A DNA stretch of 25,201 nucleotides, from positions 268,816-294,016 of the forward strand of contig MU646309.1 of NCBI GenBank assembly GCA_026770585.1, read 5' to 3'. Below, in pieces: positions 19,225 through 25,201 of this stretch. How positions within the stretch are numbered: the stretch's first letter is position 1; each line of letters begins with the position of its first letter. The stretch comes from Baffinella frigidus. Lineage: Eukaryota > Cryptophyceae > Cryptomonadales > Baffinellaceae. Under the pieces are notes generated by a model. That model was given only the letters and a program-made list of their open reading frames with translations, made no database searches and was not told where the DNA came from. The position numbers were made by a program, and so were the translations under genes.

Positions 19225-22200
19225 TTCTCTCTCTCCCTCGCTTTCTCTCTCTCCCTCTCTCTATCTCCCTCTATGTTCTTCTTCTTTCCTACTCTTCCGG
19301 TGCGGCGGTTGACTGCCACATGGTGGGCTACGAAGGTTTCGTTGGGGCTGGAATTCAGGGTGTTACGTGACCAAATTGTACCAGAAAATCCTTAAAAGTT
19401 AATTGTCTGAAGGTAAGTTGGCTTTTGATGTAAGGTTCGTAGTCCACCGTGTGGACTCGGTGCACCACACCTACGTCAACCTCTAGAAGTCAACTCGAGT
19501 TGACTTAGCGCCGGCTAGCCCTCCCAAGCGAACCAAACCGAGGGCATGGCTCGAGCCATTTCACGCCAGTTTTTGACCGAATTTACTAAATTTCCCGCCT
19601 GAAAAATCAGGTGCGCATCGTCGGGTTCGAGGTGGAGCCGTATTCGGTGCACCACACGTACGTGAACCAAGTCGACTTCTCGCAGTGCCCCAACCAGCAG
19701 GTCTCGCCCCTCTCGCCCGCTCCTCCCCCACCCACTTGGAAGCCTCGAGCCTTATCCACACAGAGGGCTACGCAGAGATTGTCCTCTCTCCCTTTCCTCT
19801 TCGCGTGCCTTCCCCTTTCGCCCCCCCCCGCCCCTCCGGTTATTGTGTAGGCAGAACCCGAAACCCTGCACCCGAAACCCGAAACCATAATCAGAAACCT
19901 AGCCCCTAAAACATAAACAGAACCCTAAAAGCTCCATCCGGAGTGACTACCCCAACCCCTAGCTAGAACCCTGAAGCGTCAATCCTGCGCCCTAAACAGG
20001 ACCCTAACCACCAGCCATCCCATGTGGCTCAAATAGTGCTCTGAAAGGTCTTCGATTTTACCTTGGATCGGGGTCGGATCCGACCCCGATCCAAGGTAAA
20101 ATCGAAAATGCCCCAGAGCACTATTTGAGCCACCTCCCAGGGCTAGTGGAAGCCGCGACCCCCAACCCCCAGGCGGGTGCTCCAGTCGTCCCCGGAAGAT
20201 GATTCTTCAACAGAGCTCGATGCATCCTTCGAAGGGCAACCCGTAAACAGACCCTGCACCCTGCACCATCAACAGGCGGGCGAGCGTGGGCTCTGCGCCC
20301 CTGCGCGCGTCCTCCAAAGCCGGTGGGCGAGTGGAGGACGGTGTTGGGATGAGTGACGTGGTGTGAGTGACGTGGCGGCACACACCTACTCCCGAGGCAG
20401 AAGCCCCAACCTCACACCCCCACACAGGCGGGCGAGCACGGCAACAGCTAGGACCCTAAAGCTTCAACCCTACGCCCCAAACAGGACCCTAAGCCGCAAC
20501 CCCCAACCCCCATGCGGGCAACCCGTAAACAGACCCTGAACCCCGAACCCCCAAACAGGCGGGTGAGCACGGGAACTGCAACCTCCAGACGTGCTCCAAG
20601 CAGCACCCGGTGAAAGCTCAACCCTCAACCCTCAACCCTGATCCCTCAACCCTAAACCCTAAACCCTACACCTTAAACCCTATACCCTAAACCCTAAACC
20701 CCGAACCCTAAACCCTAAAACCTAAACCCGAAACCCTAAACCCTAAACACTAAACCATGAACCCTAAACCCTGAACTCGAAACCAGGTGGGGGTCCGCGA
20801 GCAACCGATGATCATCGATCCCCGCCAGAAGGGCAAGACCGAGGTCACGCCCCAACCGAATGATATTCCTTGACCCTACTACACTGCCGGGCCGGAGTTT
20901 TTGTATAATTCAACTCACCTGCGAATGTGTAGTAAACAAGTACCCAATCTGGGTACCTCGTTTCTAAGTTGACAGATTTTGTGGGTGAATTGACTTTTAC
21001 AAAATCTCCGGCCTGGCAGTGTATTATATCCCTAACCCTATTATATCCCTACCCCTTAACCCTATTATATCCCTACCCCGTAACCCTATTATATCCGTAA
21101 ACCCGAACACCTATGGTCATCGACCCCCATCAGAAGGGCAAGACCAAGGTGACGCTTCAACCTTGAAAGCCCTACCCTACCACACAAGGCTGACATTGGC
21201 CTTGTCATAAATGTTGGTTTTAAGGTCGCGTCCAGGATCTGTAGTGAGTTTTTATCAAGTTGGTCACGTAACTCTACGGAATTTCATAGAGTTGCGTGAC
21301 TAGGTGGGGGTCCGCGAGCACCCTATGATTATCGACCCCCGTCAGGAGGGTAAGACCGAGGTCACGCCTCAACCCTAAAAGTCCTACCCTAATCCCGAAA
21401 TCTGAAACCTGAAACCCCAAACCTCAAACCTCATACCTCAAACCTCAAACCCTGTGCACCCTACCCCACTCCCGAAACCCGAAACCCCAAACCCAAGACC
21501 TGAAGCTCGAAACCCGGAACCCCAAACCCCAAATCCCAAACCCCAAACCCCAAACCCCGAACCCCGAACCCCAAACTCTAAACCCTAATGCAGGTGATCT
21601 GGACGTACAACGTGACTTTTCAGCCCTCCCGCAACTGAGCCCCACCACCCTAACCCCTAACCCCTAAACCCCTAACCCCCAAACCCCAACCCCCAAATCC
21701 TATCCCAGGTGATCAGGACATTTGACGCTCAAACCCTGATGTCTAAACCTTAACCCCTCGATGCTAAACCCTAATCGGTATCCCAGGTGATCTGGACGTA
21801 CGACGTGACCTTCCAGCCCTCCAACATCCGCTGGTCCACTCGGTACCTCCCCCTCCCTTCCCACCAGTCCGTTTTCCAGACCACTAGTATTGCAGTTTTC
21901 GGGTCAGCTCGGATTTTGGGTCGGGGTCGGGAGGTCGGGAAATCGAGAAGAAAATTTGATAATTTTTGCGTCCATCTAAAGTTTTATGCCATCGTATGCA
22001 TTGATTTGATGACAAGACGCACACCCCACCCATGACATGTCACATTTTTATCACCTTTTCGATTTTCTTCCTTTCACGACCTCCCGGCCCGACCTTGAGA
22101 AACGAAACGCCGCGTTCTGAAATTCCCGCGTGTGTCGCGGCGTGGTACAGGTGGGACCCTTAAGTGGCCTACTCGCCACTTAAGGGATACTGTATTCCCC

Positions 22201-25200
22201 TGAAAAAGTTGACTGATTGCAACTCTCCGAGCAGGTGGGACACGTACCTGCAGTCGGCCGACGACGCGGAGGTGCCTAGCCCCAAACCCTCAACCCTACA
22301 CCCTACACCCTAAACCTTGCACCCTACACCCTACACCCTACACCCTACACCCTACACCCTACACCCTACACCCTAAAACCTTGGCCCTAAGCCCCAAACC
22401 CCACACCCCACACCCCGAACCCCGAACCCAAAACCCAAAACCCTGAACCCTGAACCCTAAACCTCTAAACCCTAAACCCAAAATGCCAAAGCTGAAAGCC
22501 GAAAGCAGGTGCACTGGTTCGCCATCCTCAACTCGTTCATGCTCGTCATGTTCCTCTCGGGCCTCATCGCCATGATCATGGTAACCACGCCAGAGCGCTC
22601 CAGGGAAACCGACGCCGTATCTCGAGGGAAACCGACGCCTTATCCACGCCAGATCTGGCGTCGTTGACTTGAGTATCCAGGAGATTTCCCCTGAAACATG
22701 TCAAAAGTGGATGTTTCGAGCCCTCTGGCGTGGATGGTTCGCGATCCTCAACTCGTTCATGCTCGTCATGTTCCTCTCGGGCCTGATCGCCATGATCATG
22801 GTAAAGTCAACCCCAGTACAAAAGTCAACCCCAGTAAAAATCGCAAAGTCAACCCCAGCACAAAAAGTCAACCCCAGTGCAAACACTTCCGCCGTTTAAA
22901 CGCGCGTTGCCCGTACTGTAAGATCTGGCTTTTTAAAAAAGTGTACCAGGAAGCGACTAGATGGCTCTGGAAAGGGGTCCTGGGGTCAACTGTTTTGCAC
23001 TGGTTCGCCCTGAACCCTCAACTCTCAACCCTCAATCTTCAAGTCTGGATCCTCAACCCTAAAGTCTGGATGCTAAACCCCAAACTGCATCAAACCAGGT
23101 GCGGACGCTCCGGCGGGACTTCCAGCGGTACGAGAGCAAGGAGATGCTTGAGGAGGGCCAGGAGGAGACCGGCTGGAAGCTGGTACGCCAGAGAGAGAGA
23201 GGGAGAGAGGGAGAGGGAGAGAGAGGGTGGGAGAGAGAGAGAGGGAGAGAGGGAGAGAGAAAGCGAGAGAAAGAGCGAGACAGCGAGAGGGAGAGAGAGA
23301 GGGAGAGAGAGAGGGAGAGAGAGAGGGAGAGAGCAAGGGGATGCTCGGGGAGGGCCAGGAGGAGACCGGCTGGAAGCTGGTACTCTACTGGGTCCACTTT
23401 AGACGTTATTGTGGTCAGCCAAAAGTCAACTCAATGGCAGAATCCTTCAAATCGAAGGATTCCGCCAAAAGTTGACGGTGCGGGCAGGGGAAGTTGACTT
23501 TTGCCATTGCCTCCCTTCAGGTCTAGCGTAGTTAGGGTATCGGGGTTTGTGATTTAGGTTGTTTGCGGTTTAGGGTGCAGAAGTTAGAATCTAGACTTTA
23601 GGGGTTTAGGGGTGATGGGGTGAGAGGAGGGCCAGGAGCAGACCGGATGGAAGCTGGTACGCTGCTGGGTTTAGGTTTATGGATTTAGGGTTTAGGGTGT
23701 TTGAGGTTTAGGATTTAGAATTTCGGTTTAGGGGTTTAGGTCTAAACGATGCTGACAGGTCTTTACTGAACCTTAAAACGTCTGAACCATAACCTTAACG
23801 CGTCCAGAGAGGGCTCGCAAGTGAATGCCGAAATCCTCAACCCTGGAACCCTACACTAGTGGCTACACGTCTGCGCTATTTAGTCGGCTCTGAACATAGG
23901 GCGAATTCACGAATTTATGGCGAATTCACGAATTTAGAGGTGAATTCACTGACTCGAGACGTATAGCCACTAGGTACGTCTCGAGTCAGTGAATTCACTG
24001 CTAAATTCGTGAATTCGCGTTAAGTTAAGAGCCGCGACCAAATAGCGCAGACGTATAGCCACTAGGTGCACGGCGAAACATCCCCGAGTTACCCTCGTAC
24101 CCACCTAGTGTAGGGTTCCAGGGGAAACCCTAAACCCTAAACCCTCGACTGCGCTTTACATTCCTGTGTTCAGGGGTTAGGTTCAGGGGGTTTAGGCCTG
24201 GACCCTAGAACCCGGAACCCAGAACCCGGAACCCAGGAACGTCAAGCGCGATGTACGCCCTGCCGTCCAACCACACAGCGGGCTACAAAGGCATTTTCGG
24301 GCGCTGAGAGCCCGAGTTTCCGTTTCCTTATCCGTAGGAACCCCCCTTTGTCCCTACGGGTCGCCTACTGTAGGTTCCTAGGTCTTATCGCTTAGGGGTT
24401 ATTCAAAATCCCTTCCAAATCCGCTGTGTGGGGGTTCAGCTAACAACTCAACACCTGCATCGCGGGTGGCGTGGCAGGTGCACGGTCACGTGTTCGTAAC
24501 TCGCGATTTACTTTCCTGCATTCCCTCAAACCCTCACACCCGGAACCAGGTGCACCGTGACGTGCTCCGGCAACCGCAGGATATGCTTTCCGGTTGCCTG
24601 GATAAGACAACTACCCCTCCCCCGTAGTAGGCTAGCCCTCAAACCCTCACACCCGAAAATAGGTGCACGGTGACGTGTTCCGCCCGCCCCCCCTCGCCGG
24701 GTGGCTCTCGGTCTTCGTCGGTACCGGCGTCCAGGTTACGAGCCCCGAAACCCGAAACCCGTCTACTTTCGACTGGCTTTACACCAAGTTGACAGGCGTC
24801 AGATTTGACCACTGCCGTTCGTGCAGCCGGGGCCCTGAACCAGGTTGCGACCCCCCCACACACGTCCACTTTCGACTGACTGTGCAGTAAGTTGACGGTT
24901 TTATAGTGTGAGCCGCCCCGCCCCCCCTCGCCGGGTGGCTCTCGGTCTCTTCGAAACGCAGCTGCCGATTTCGCTGTCGTTCCTGATGGTGTTCACGCGA
25001 CCTGAACCCTCACCCCGAAACCCGACACCTAAGCCCCGAACCCCGATAACCTGAAACCCCGAAAAACCCAAACCCTGATCCCGATCACTCTGAGTAGCTG
25101 GTGATTTCGCTGTCGTTTCTGATGGTGTTCGCGTGATGGTGTTCGCGAGACCTTAACCCTCACCCCTCAACCCTCACCCCTCAACCCTCACCCCCCAACC

Positions 25201-25201
25201 C
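12756..25201 (+). CDS. TM9SF: TM9SF (EMP70/nonaspanin) transmembrane protein, 3'-partial, 19 exons
   Basis: Homology-guided exon model: 12756-12902, 13029-13063, 13165-13201, 13349-13387, 14722-14796, 15822-15854, 15986-16054, 16737-16789, 17363-17411, 18844-18930, 19611-19700, 20559-20609, 20787-20843, 21787-21842, 22235-22271, 22509-22580, 23099-23182, 24663-24734, 24962-24988. All introns are GT-AG and all phases agree, giving 390 codons of a family usually near 640. Seen: an N-terminal signal peptide followed by the diagnostic FYLPGVAP, then YEYYSLPFC, LDNLPIAM, YPIGH, FNHLRF, VGFEVEPYS, WTYDVTFQ, the TM1 motif HWFAILNSF, EETGWKLVHGDVFRPP and VGTGVQ. The order matches TM9SF2/4-class proteins. 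These are Golgi/endosomal nine-span proteins implicated in sorting membrane cargo with glycine-rich segments. TM2-TM9 lie beyond the window. Donors are atypical: +5 is G in only 1 of 18. Exon boundaries could shift by a few bases where AG|GT repeats. Confidence 0.95.
13460..13621 (+). mobile_element. MITE family B, complete copy in TM9SF intron 4
   Basis: 162 bp with both CCACACAGCGG / CCGCTGTGTGG ends and the GATAAGACCTAGGACCCTAC core. Close to the copy at 1931. Confidence 0.85.
14077..14247. repeat. Hairpin element in TM9SF intron 4
   Basis: Ends CCACCAGCCCTCCGAGG and CCTCCGAGGGCTGGTGG; inner CTCAAATTGTGGTCTGGA and its complement; an inner palindrome at CTACCCCAGATCTGGGGTAG. Shares ends with 20008-20149. 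Confidence 0.8.
14276..14592. repeat. Opposed telomere-like tracts in TM9SF intron 4
   Basis: GGGTGTAG units (14318-14421) are followed 60 bp later by CCCTACAC units (14483-14592), making an inverted repeat of telomere-like arrays. Most other right-hand tracts face only CCCTAAA. Confidence 0.85.
14722..14796 (+). CDS. TM9SF: TM9SF exon 5
   Basis: Twenty-five codons starting VLRGSRILDTPYQFRVG and ending NQNCKIM match the family segment EVLRGDRI-x-x-x-PY-x-F. Acceptor TTGACAG and donor GTGCCC are both phase 0. The donor is followed at once by a long CT microsatellite. The exon's last 18 bases recur with a donor-like GGTGCC after that microsatellite, at about 14971-14996. Confidence 0.92.
14797..15085. 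repeat. CT microsatellite, 72-base poly-C and assembly gap
   Basis: CT units run from the exon-5 donor to 14970, then a copy of the exon-5 end, then C from 15004 to 15075 abutting ten N (15076-15085). The gap length is probably nominal. Poly-Pro open frames here are artefacts. Confidence 0.95.
15386..15523 (-). mobile_element. MITE family A copy in TM9SF intron 5
   Basis: 138 bp, ends CCACACGGTGGACTACGAAC and GTAGCCCACCACGTGG, opposite in orientation to the copies at 18267 and 19316. Confidence 0.8.
15541..15695. repeat. Palindromic element in TM9SF intron 5
   Basis: TAGTTCTGTCCCACTT...AAGTGGGACAGAGCTA ends, then GGGCTCCCCGTAAATTCGCC and complement, and ATTTCACAGGTGAATTT in the loop arm. 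A diverged copy is at 18947-19076. Confidence 0.8.
15822..16054 (+). CDS. TM9SF: TM9SF exons 6 and 7
   Basis: Exon 6 (15822-15854) encodes CRKEYDQEEIQ. Exon 7 (15986-16054) encodes AFALMIEEEYRAHF followed by LLDNLPIAM, matching the family's I-x-x-EYRVNMILDNLP block. Both are phase 0. The intron between them is 131 bp, much of it CCCTAAA repeats. The last 18 bases of exon 7 plus the donor recur at 16216 and 16392 in the next intron. Confidence 0.92.
15874..16728. repeat. CCCTAAA telomere-like tracts, TM9SF introns 6-7
   Basis: Blocks of CCCTAAA (15874-15962, 16077-16208, 16255-16385, 16622-16728), separated by exon 7, copies of its end, and one family I MITE. Confidence 0.9.
16445..16586 (+). 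mobile_element. MITE family I copy
   Basis: Begins TTCATCTCGGAACATACCAG and ends CTGTCTTGTTCCGAAAT. Almost the same sequence is at 17908-18049 and, reversed, at 8873-9012. Unlike most families here it does not end in CCAC. Confidence 0.85.
16737..16789 (+). CDS. TM9SF: TM9SF exon 8
   Basis: Encodes AIYHENEEGQTTKAYETG, with the final Gly codon split by a phase-2 donor (GG|GTGACC). It joins exon 9 to read ETG-YPIGH, equivalent to the PGFPIG segment of TM9SF2. The acceptor is TTTGGCAG. The preceding intron carries one palindromic element and CCCTAAA tracts. Confidence 0.85.
16800..17240. repeat. Diverged CCCTAA tracts and tandem duplicate, TM9SF intron 8
   Basis: CACGTATTAGCAAGTTGTGTGTAAG occurs at about 16810 and 17097; CCCTAACC-type repeats lie between. 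TAACCCTAGATTATAATA-like inverted sequence near 17145. GTAGGAGAGTTAACTAAACC repeats follow (17272-17345). Confidence 0.65.
17363..17411 (+). CDS. TM9SF: TM9SF exon 9
   Basis: One base completes Gly, then YPIGHVIHPTAPEAGK. The donor is AAG|GTACCA. An inverted-repeat element (CCACTCGAGG...CCTCGAGTGG) begins only three bases into the intron, so the donor GT abuts the element. Another inverted-repeat element follows directly. Confidence 0.85.
17415..17613. mobile_element. MITE family D copy, three bases after a splice donor
   Basis: 199 bp with the same CCACTCGAGGCTAG / CTAGCCTCGAGTGG ends. It starts three bases into TM9SF intron 9 and is flanked by TA on both sides (GTA...TAC), a possible TA duplication. 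Confidence 0.85.
17615..17766. mobile_element. Inverted-repeat element next to the family D copy
   Basis: Ends ACCACCAACCCTCACGG and CCGTGAGGGTTGGTGGT are perfect inverted repeats, with inner GTCGTCGATTTT / AAAATCGTCGATTTGG. Related hairpins lie at 10355-10508 and 10784-11020. Confidence 0.8.
17908..18049 (+). mobile_element. MITE family I copy
   Basis: 142 bp, same length as the copy at 16445, sharing AAAGGCGTAAGATAGCATCA-like and AAGCCTAAGATAGCGGGACA segments. Confidence 0.85.
18267..18406 (+). mobile_element. MITE family A copy in TM9SF intron 9
   Basis: 140 bp, starts CCACACGGTGGGCTACCAAG and carries GTTGGGGCTGGAATTCAGGG. Nearly the same sequence recurs at 19316-19454. Confidence 0.82.
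18844..18930 (+). CDS. TM9SF: TM9SF exon 10
   Basis: Encodes GATHGHTRIVLFNHLRF then TILYNEDKNRNK, matching the conserved Y-x-x-FNHL-x-F-x-x-x-YH block. Phase 0 at both ends. The acceptor is uncertain: a second CAG at 18817-18819 would add eight in-frame codons (GAGAVHAQ). The acceptor neighbourhood is repeated upstream at about 18405, 18501 and 18618. Confidence 0.88.
19170..19265. repeat. CT microsatellite (TM9SF intron 10)
   Basis: CT with TTTCT and CCCT variants. Comparable tracts: 4526-4592 (GT then GA), 6660-6745 (CT), 8084-8157 (CT). Confidence 0.9.
19316..19454 (+). mobile_element. MITE family A copy in TM9SF intron 10
   Basis: 139 bp, starts CCACATGGTGGGCTACGAAG and ends TAGTCCACCGTGTGG; same core as 18267-18406. 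Confidence 0.82.
19611..19700 (+). CDS. TM9SF: TM9SF exon 11
   Basis: Thirty codons beginning VRIVGFEVEPYSVHHTYVNQ and ending FSQCPNQQ. This is one of the best conserved lumenal blocks (ARIVGFEV-x-P-x-S-x-x-HEY). Phase 0 at both ends, acceptor ATCAG, donor GTCTCG. A degraded copy of the TCGGTGCACCACAC part lies upstream at about 19457. Confidence 0.93.
20008..20149. repeat. Near-perfect hairpin in TM9SF intron 11
   Basis: 142 bp that folds on itself almost completely: GATTTTACCTTGGATCGGGG meets its complement around the centre TCGGATCCGA, and the ends are CCACCAGCCATCCCATG / CTCCCAGGGCTAGTGG. Confidence 0.85.
20559..20609 (+). CDS. TM9SF: TM9SF exon 12
   Basis: Seventeen codons, AGEHGNCNLQTCSKQHP, in the position of the family's variable TTCN-x-x-TK segment. 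Phase 0 at both ends. Acceptor-side copies (CAGGCGGGCGAGC) lie at about 20271 and 20424 in the preceding intron. They break down after 15-25 bases, so this is the only complete copy. Confidence 0.78.
20632..20785. repeat. CCCTAAA tract, TM9SF intron 12
   Basis: Mostly CCCTAAA/CCCTACA units, ending at the exon 13a acceptor. Similar tracts run 21365-21590 and 21640-21780 (introns before exon 14), and 22281-22500 (CCCTACA-rich, before exon 16). Confidence 0.9.
20787..20843 (+). CDS. TM9SF: TM9SF exon 13 (copy a)
   Basis: Nineteen codons, VGVREQPMIIDPRQKGKTE, which precede VIWTYDV of exon 14 as PQEV-x-x-x-KE precedes IVFTYDV in homologues. Acceptor AACCAG, donor GAG|GTCACG, phase 0. An equally intact second copy lies at 21304-21360. 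Confidence 0.82.
20878..21023. repeat. Inverted-repeat element in TM9SF intron 13
   Basis: TACACTGCCGGGCCGGAG at the left and CTCCGGCCTGGCAGTGTA at the right, with an inner palindrome GTACCCAATCTGGGTAC. Confidence 0.75.
21304..21360 (+). CDS. TM9SF: TM9SF exon 13b: intact duplicate exon
   Basis: Same length, phase, acceptor (TAG|GTGGGG) and donor (GAG|GTCACG) as exon 13a. It differs from 13a at seven positions, five of them synonymous; the changes are Gln to His at residue 6 and Lys to Glu at residue 15. It could be used instead of 13a, or together with it, which would add 19 residues in frame. A third copy at 21108-21148 has lost a base and its acceptor. Whether 13b is transcribed cannot be seen here. 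Confidence 0.6.
21787..22271 (+). CDS. TM9SF: TM9SF exons 14 and 15
   Basis: Exon 14 (21787-21842) encodes VIWTYDVTFQPSNIRWST plus two bases. Exon 15 (22235-22271) completes Arg and reads WDTYLQSADDAE. The join matches the highly conserved FTYDV-x-F-x-x-S-x-x-xWASRWD of this family, with the split Arg codon (CG|G) supporting the junction. Upstream at 21594 a decayed exon-14 copy carries the same acceptor but stops at 21636-21638. Confidence 0.93.
22509..22580 (+). CDS. TM9SF: TM9SF exon 16: first transmembrane segment
   Basis: Begins VHWFAILNSFMLVMFLSG and ends LIAMIM (24 codons). It is the near-invariant TM1 of nonaspanins (HWFSI-x-NS-x-x-IVLFLSGMVAMIM). Acceptor AAGCAG, donor ATG|GTAACC, phase 0. 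Confidence 0.95.
22735..22800 (+). pseudogene. Duplicate of TM9SF exon 16 lacking an acceptor
   Basis: The 66 bases match exon 16 from its third codon to the end with only two differences, both synonymous, and a donor (GTAAAG) follows. The first two codons and the CAG acceptor are missing. The nearest upstream AG would give the wrong phase. A methionine-start frame at 22669 runs through it as a chimera with repeat sequence. Best read as a non-functional exon copy. Confidence 0.75.
23099..23182 (+). CDS. TM9SF: TM9SF exon 17: cytosolic loop
   Basis: Twenty-eight codons, starting VRTLRRDFQRYES and ending EGQEETGWKL. It matches the loop after TM1 (RTL-x-RDI-x-RYN...QEETGWKLVHGD). Donor CTG|GTACGC. 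A GA microsatellite starts within ten bases. The 3' end plus donor recurs at 23333-23379 and 23625-23655. Confidence 0.95.
23189..23336. repeat. GA microsatellite (TM9SF intron 17)
   Basis: GA with GGGA variants between exon 17 and the second copy of its 3' end; orientation opposite to the CT tracts after exon 5. Confidence 0.9.
23530..23745. repeat. TTTAGGG-oriented tract in TM9SF intron 17
   Basis: GGTTTAGG/GGGTTTAGG units on the coding strand, against the prevailing orientation in this gene; interrupted by the third copy of the exon-17 end. Confidence 0.75.
23842..24122. repeat. Long inverted repeat in TM9SF intron 17
   Basis: CCTGGAACCCTACACTAG at the left and CTAGTGTAGGGTTCCAGG at the right; inside, GCCACTAGGTACGTCTCGAG is the centre and CACGAATTTA units pair with their complement. 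About 280 bp and able to cruciform. Confidence 0.8.
24271..24431 (-). mobile_element. MITE family B, complete copy in TM9SF intron 17
   Basis: 161 bp reversed copy with both termini; it ends shortly before acceptor-side copies of exon 18. Confidence 0.85.
24663..24988 (+). CDS. TM9SF: TM9SF exons 18 and 19: loop end and start of TM2
   Basis: Exon 18 (24663-24734) reads VHGDVFRPPPLAGWLSVF then VGTGVQ, equivalent to VHGD-x-FRPP...LSVF-x-G-G-Q of TM9SF2. Exon 19 (24962-24988) reads LPISLSFLM, in the position of the start of TM2. A second exon-19 candidate of equal length at 25098-25124 (LVISLSFLM, acceptor TAG) is also open, so which one is used is unclear. The next residues (VFA...) should come from an exon beyond the window. 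Confidence 0.85.
25001..25201. repeat. CCCTCAA/CCCTAAA-like tract at right edge
   Basis: Degenerate CCCTCACC, CCCGAAA and CCCTCAA units interrupted by a second exon-19-like copy at 25098-25124. Continues out of the window. Confidence 0.75.

Noticed and set aside
22669-22899. 76-codon protein containing the TM1 sequence
   Set aside because: A chimera of the acceptor-less exon-16 copy and GTCAACCCC repeats; not a separate gene.

Overview
The window looks like nuclear DNA from a unicellular alga or related protist. Genes are split into many tiny GT-AG exons, and a run of N marks an assembly gap. The introns are packed with microsatellites, short inverted-repeat elements and degenerate TTTAGGG/CCCTAAA (Arabidopsis-type telomere) repeats. 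That repeat type occurs in green algae, cryptophytes and dinoflagellates among others. A prasinophyte-like green alga is my guess, not a demonstrated identity. There are no bacterial or viral genes.

Two genes are supported, arranged head to head. On the plus strand, from 12756 to beyond the right edge, lies a TM9SF (EMP70/nonaspanin) gene closest to the long TM9SF2/4 class. I could assemble 19 phase-consistent exons (390 codons): signal peptide, the whole lumenal domain, TM1, the cytosolic loop and the start of TM2. On the minus strand, from 12099 to beyond the left edge, lies a gene with an N-terminal pleckstrin-homology (PH) domain. I assembled 11 short exons, one of them a 19-nt microexon guess. 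Their phases chain without conflict and give a 107-residue PH domain. A Pro/Ser-containing linker and a 12-residue repeat region follow and leave the window. The 656 bp between the two start codons should hold both promoters.

Each intron is far larger than its exons: about 1.2 kb of TM9SF coding sequence is spread over 12.2 kb. The introns hold (a) CCCTAAA-type tracts, mostly on the sense strand of whichever gene they lie in, so they read TTTAGGG in the left half and CCCTAAA in the right half; (b) CT/GA microsatellites, several starting right at a splice donor; (c) at least ten families of short inverted-repeat elements, most ending in CCAC...GTGG; and (d) repeated copies of the edges of the neighbouring exons, splice site included.

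The last item is the most unusual feature. Copies of an exon's 3' end plus donor lie in the following intron, and copies of an exon's 5' start plus acceptor lie in the preceding intron, in both genes. One copy in TM9SF (exon 13b) is a complete intact exon with mostly synonymous differences, so it may be an alternative exon.
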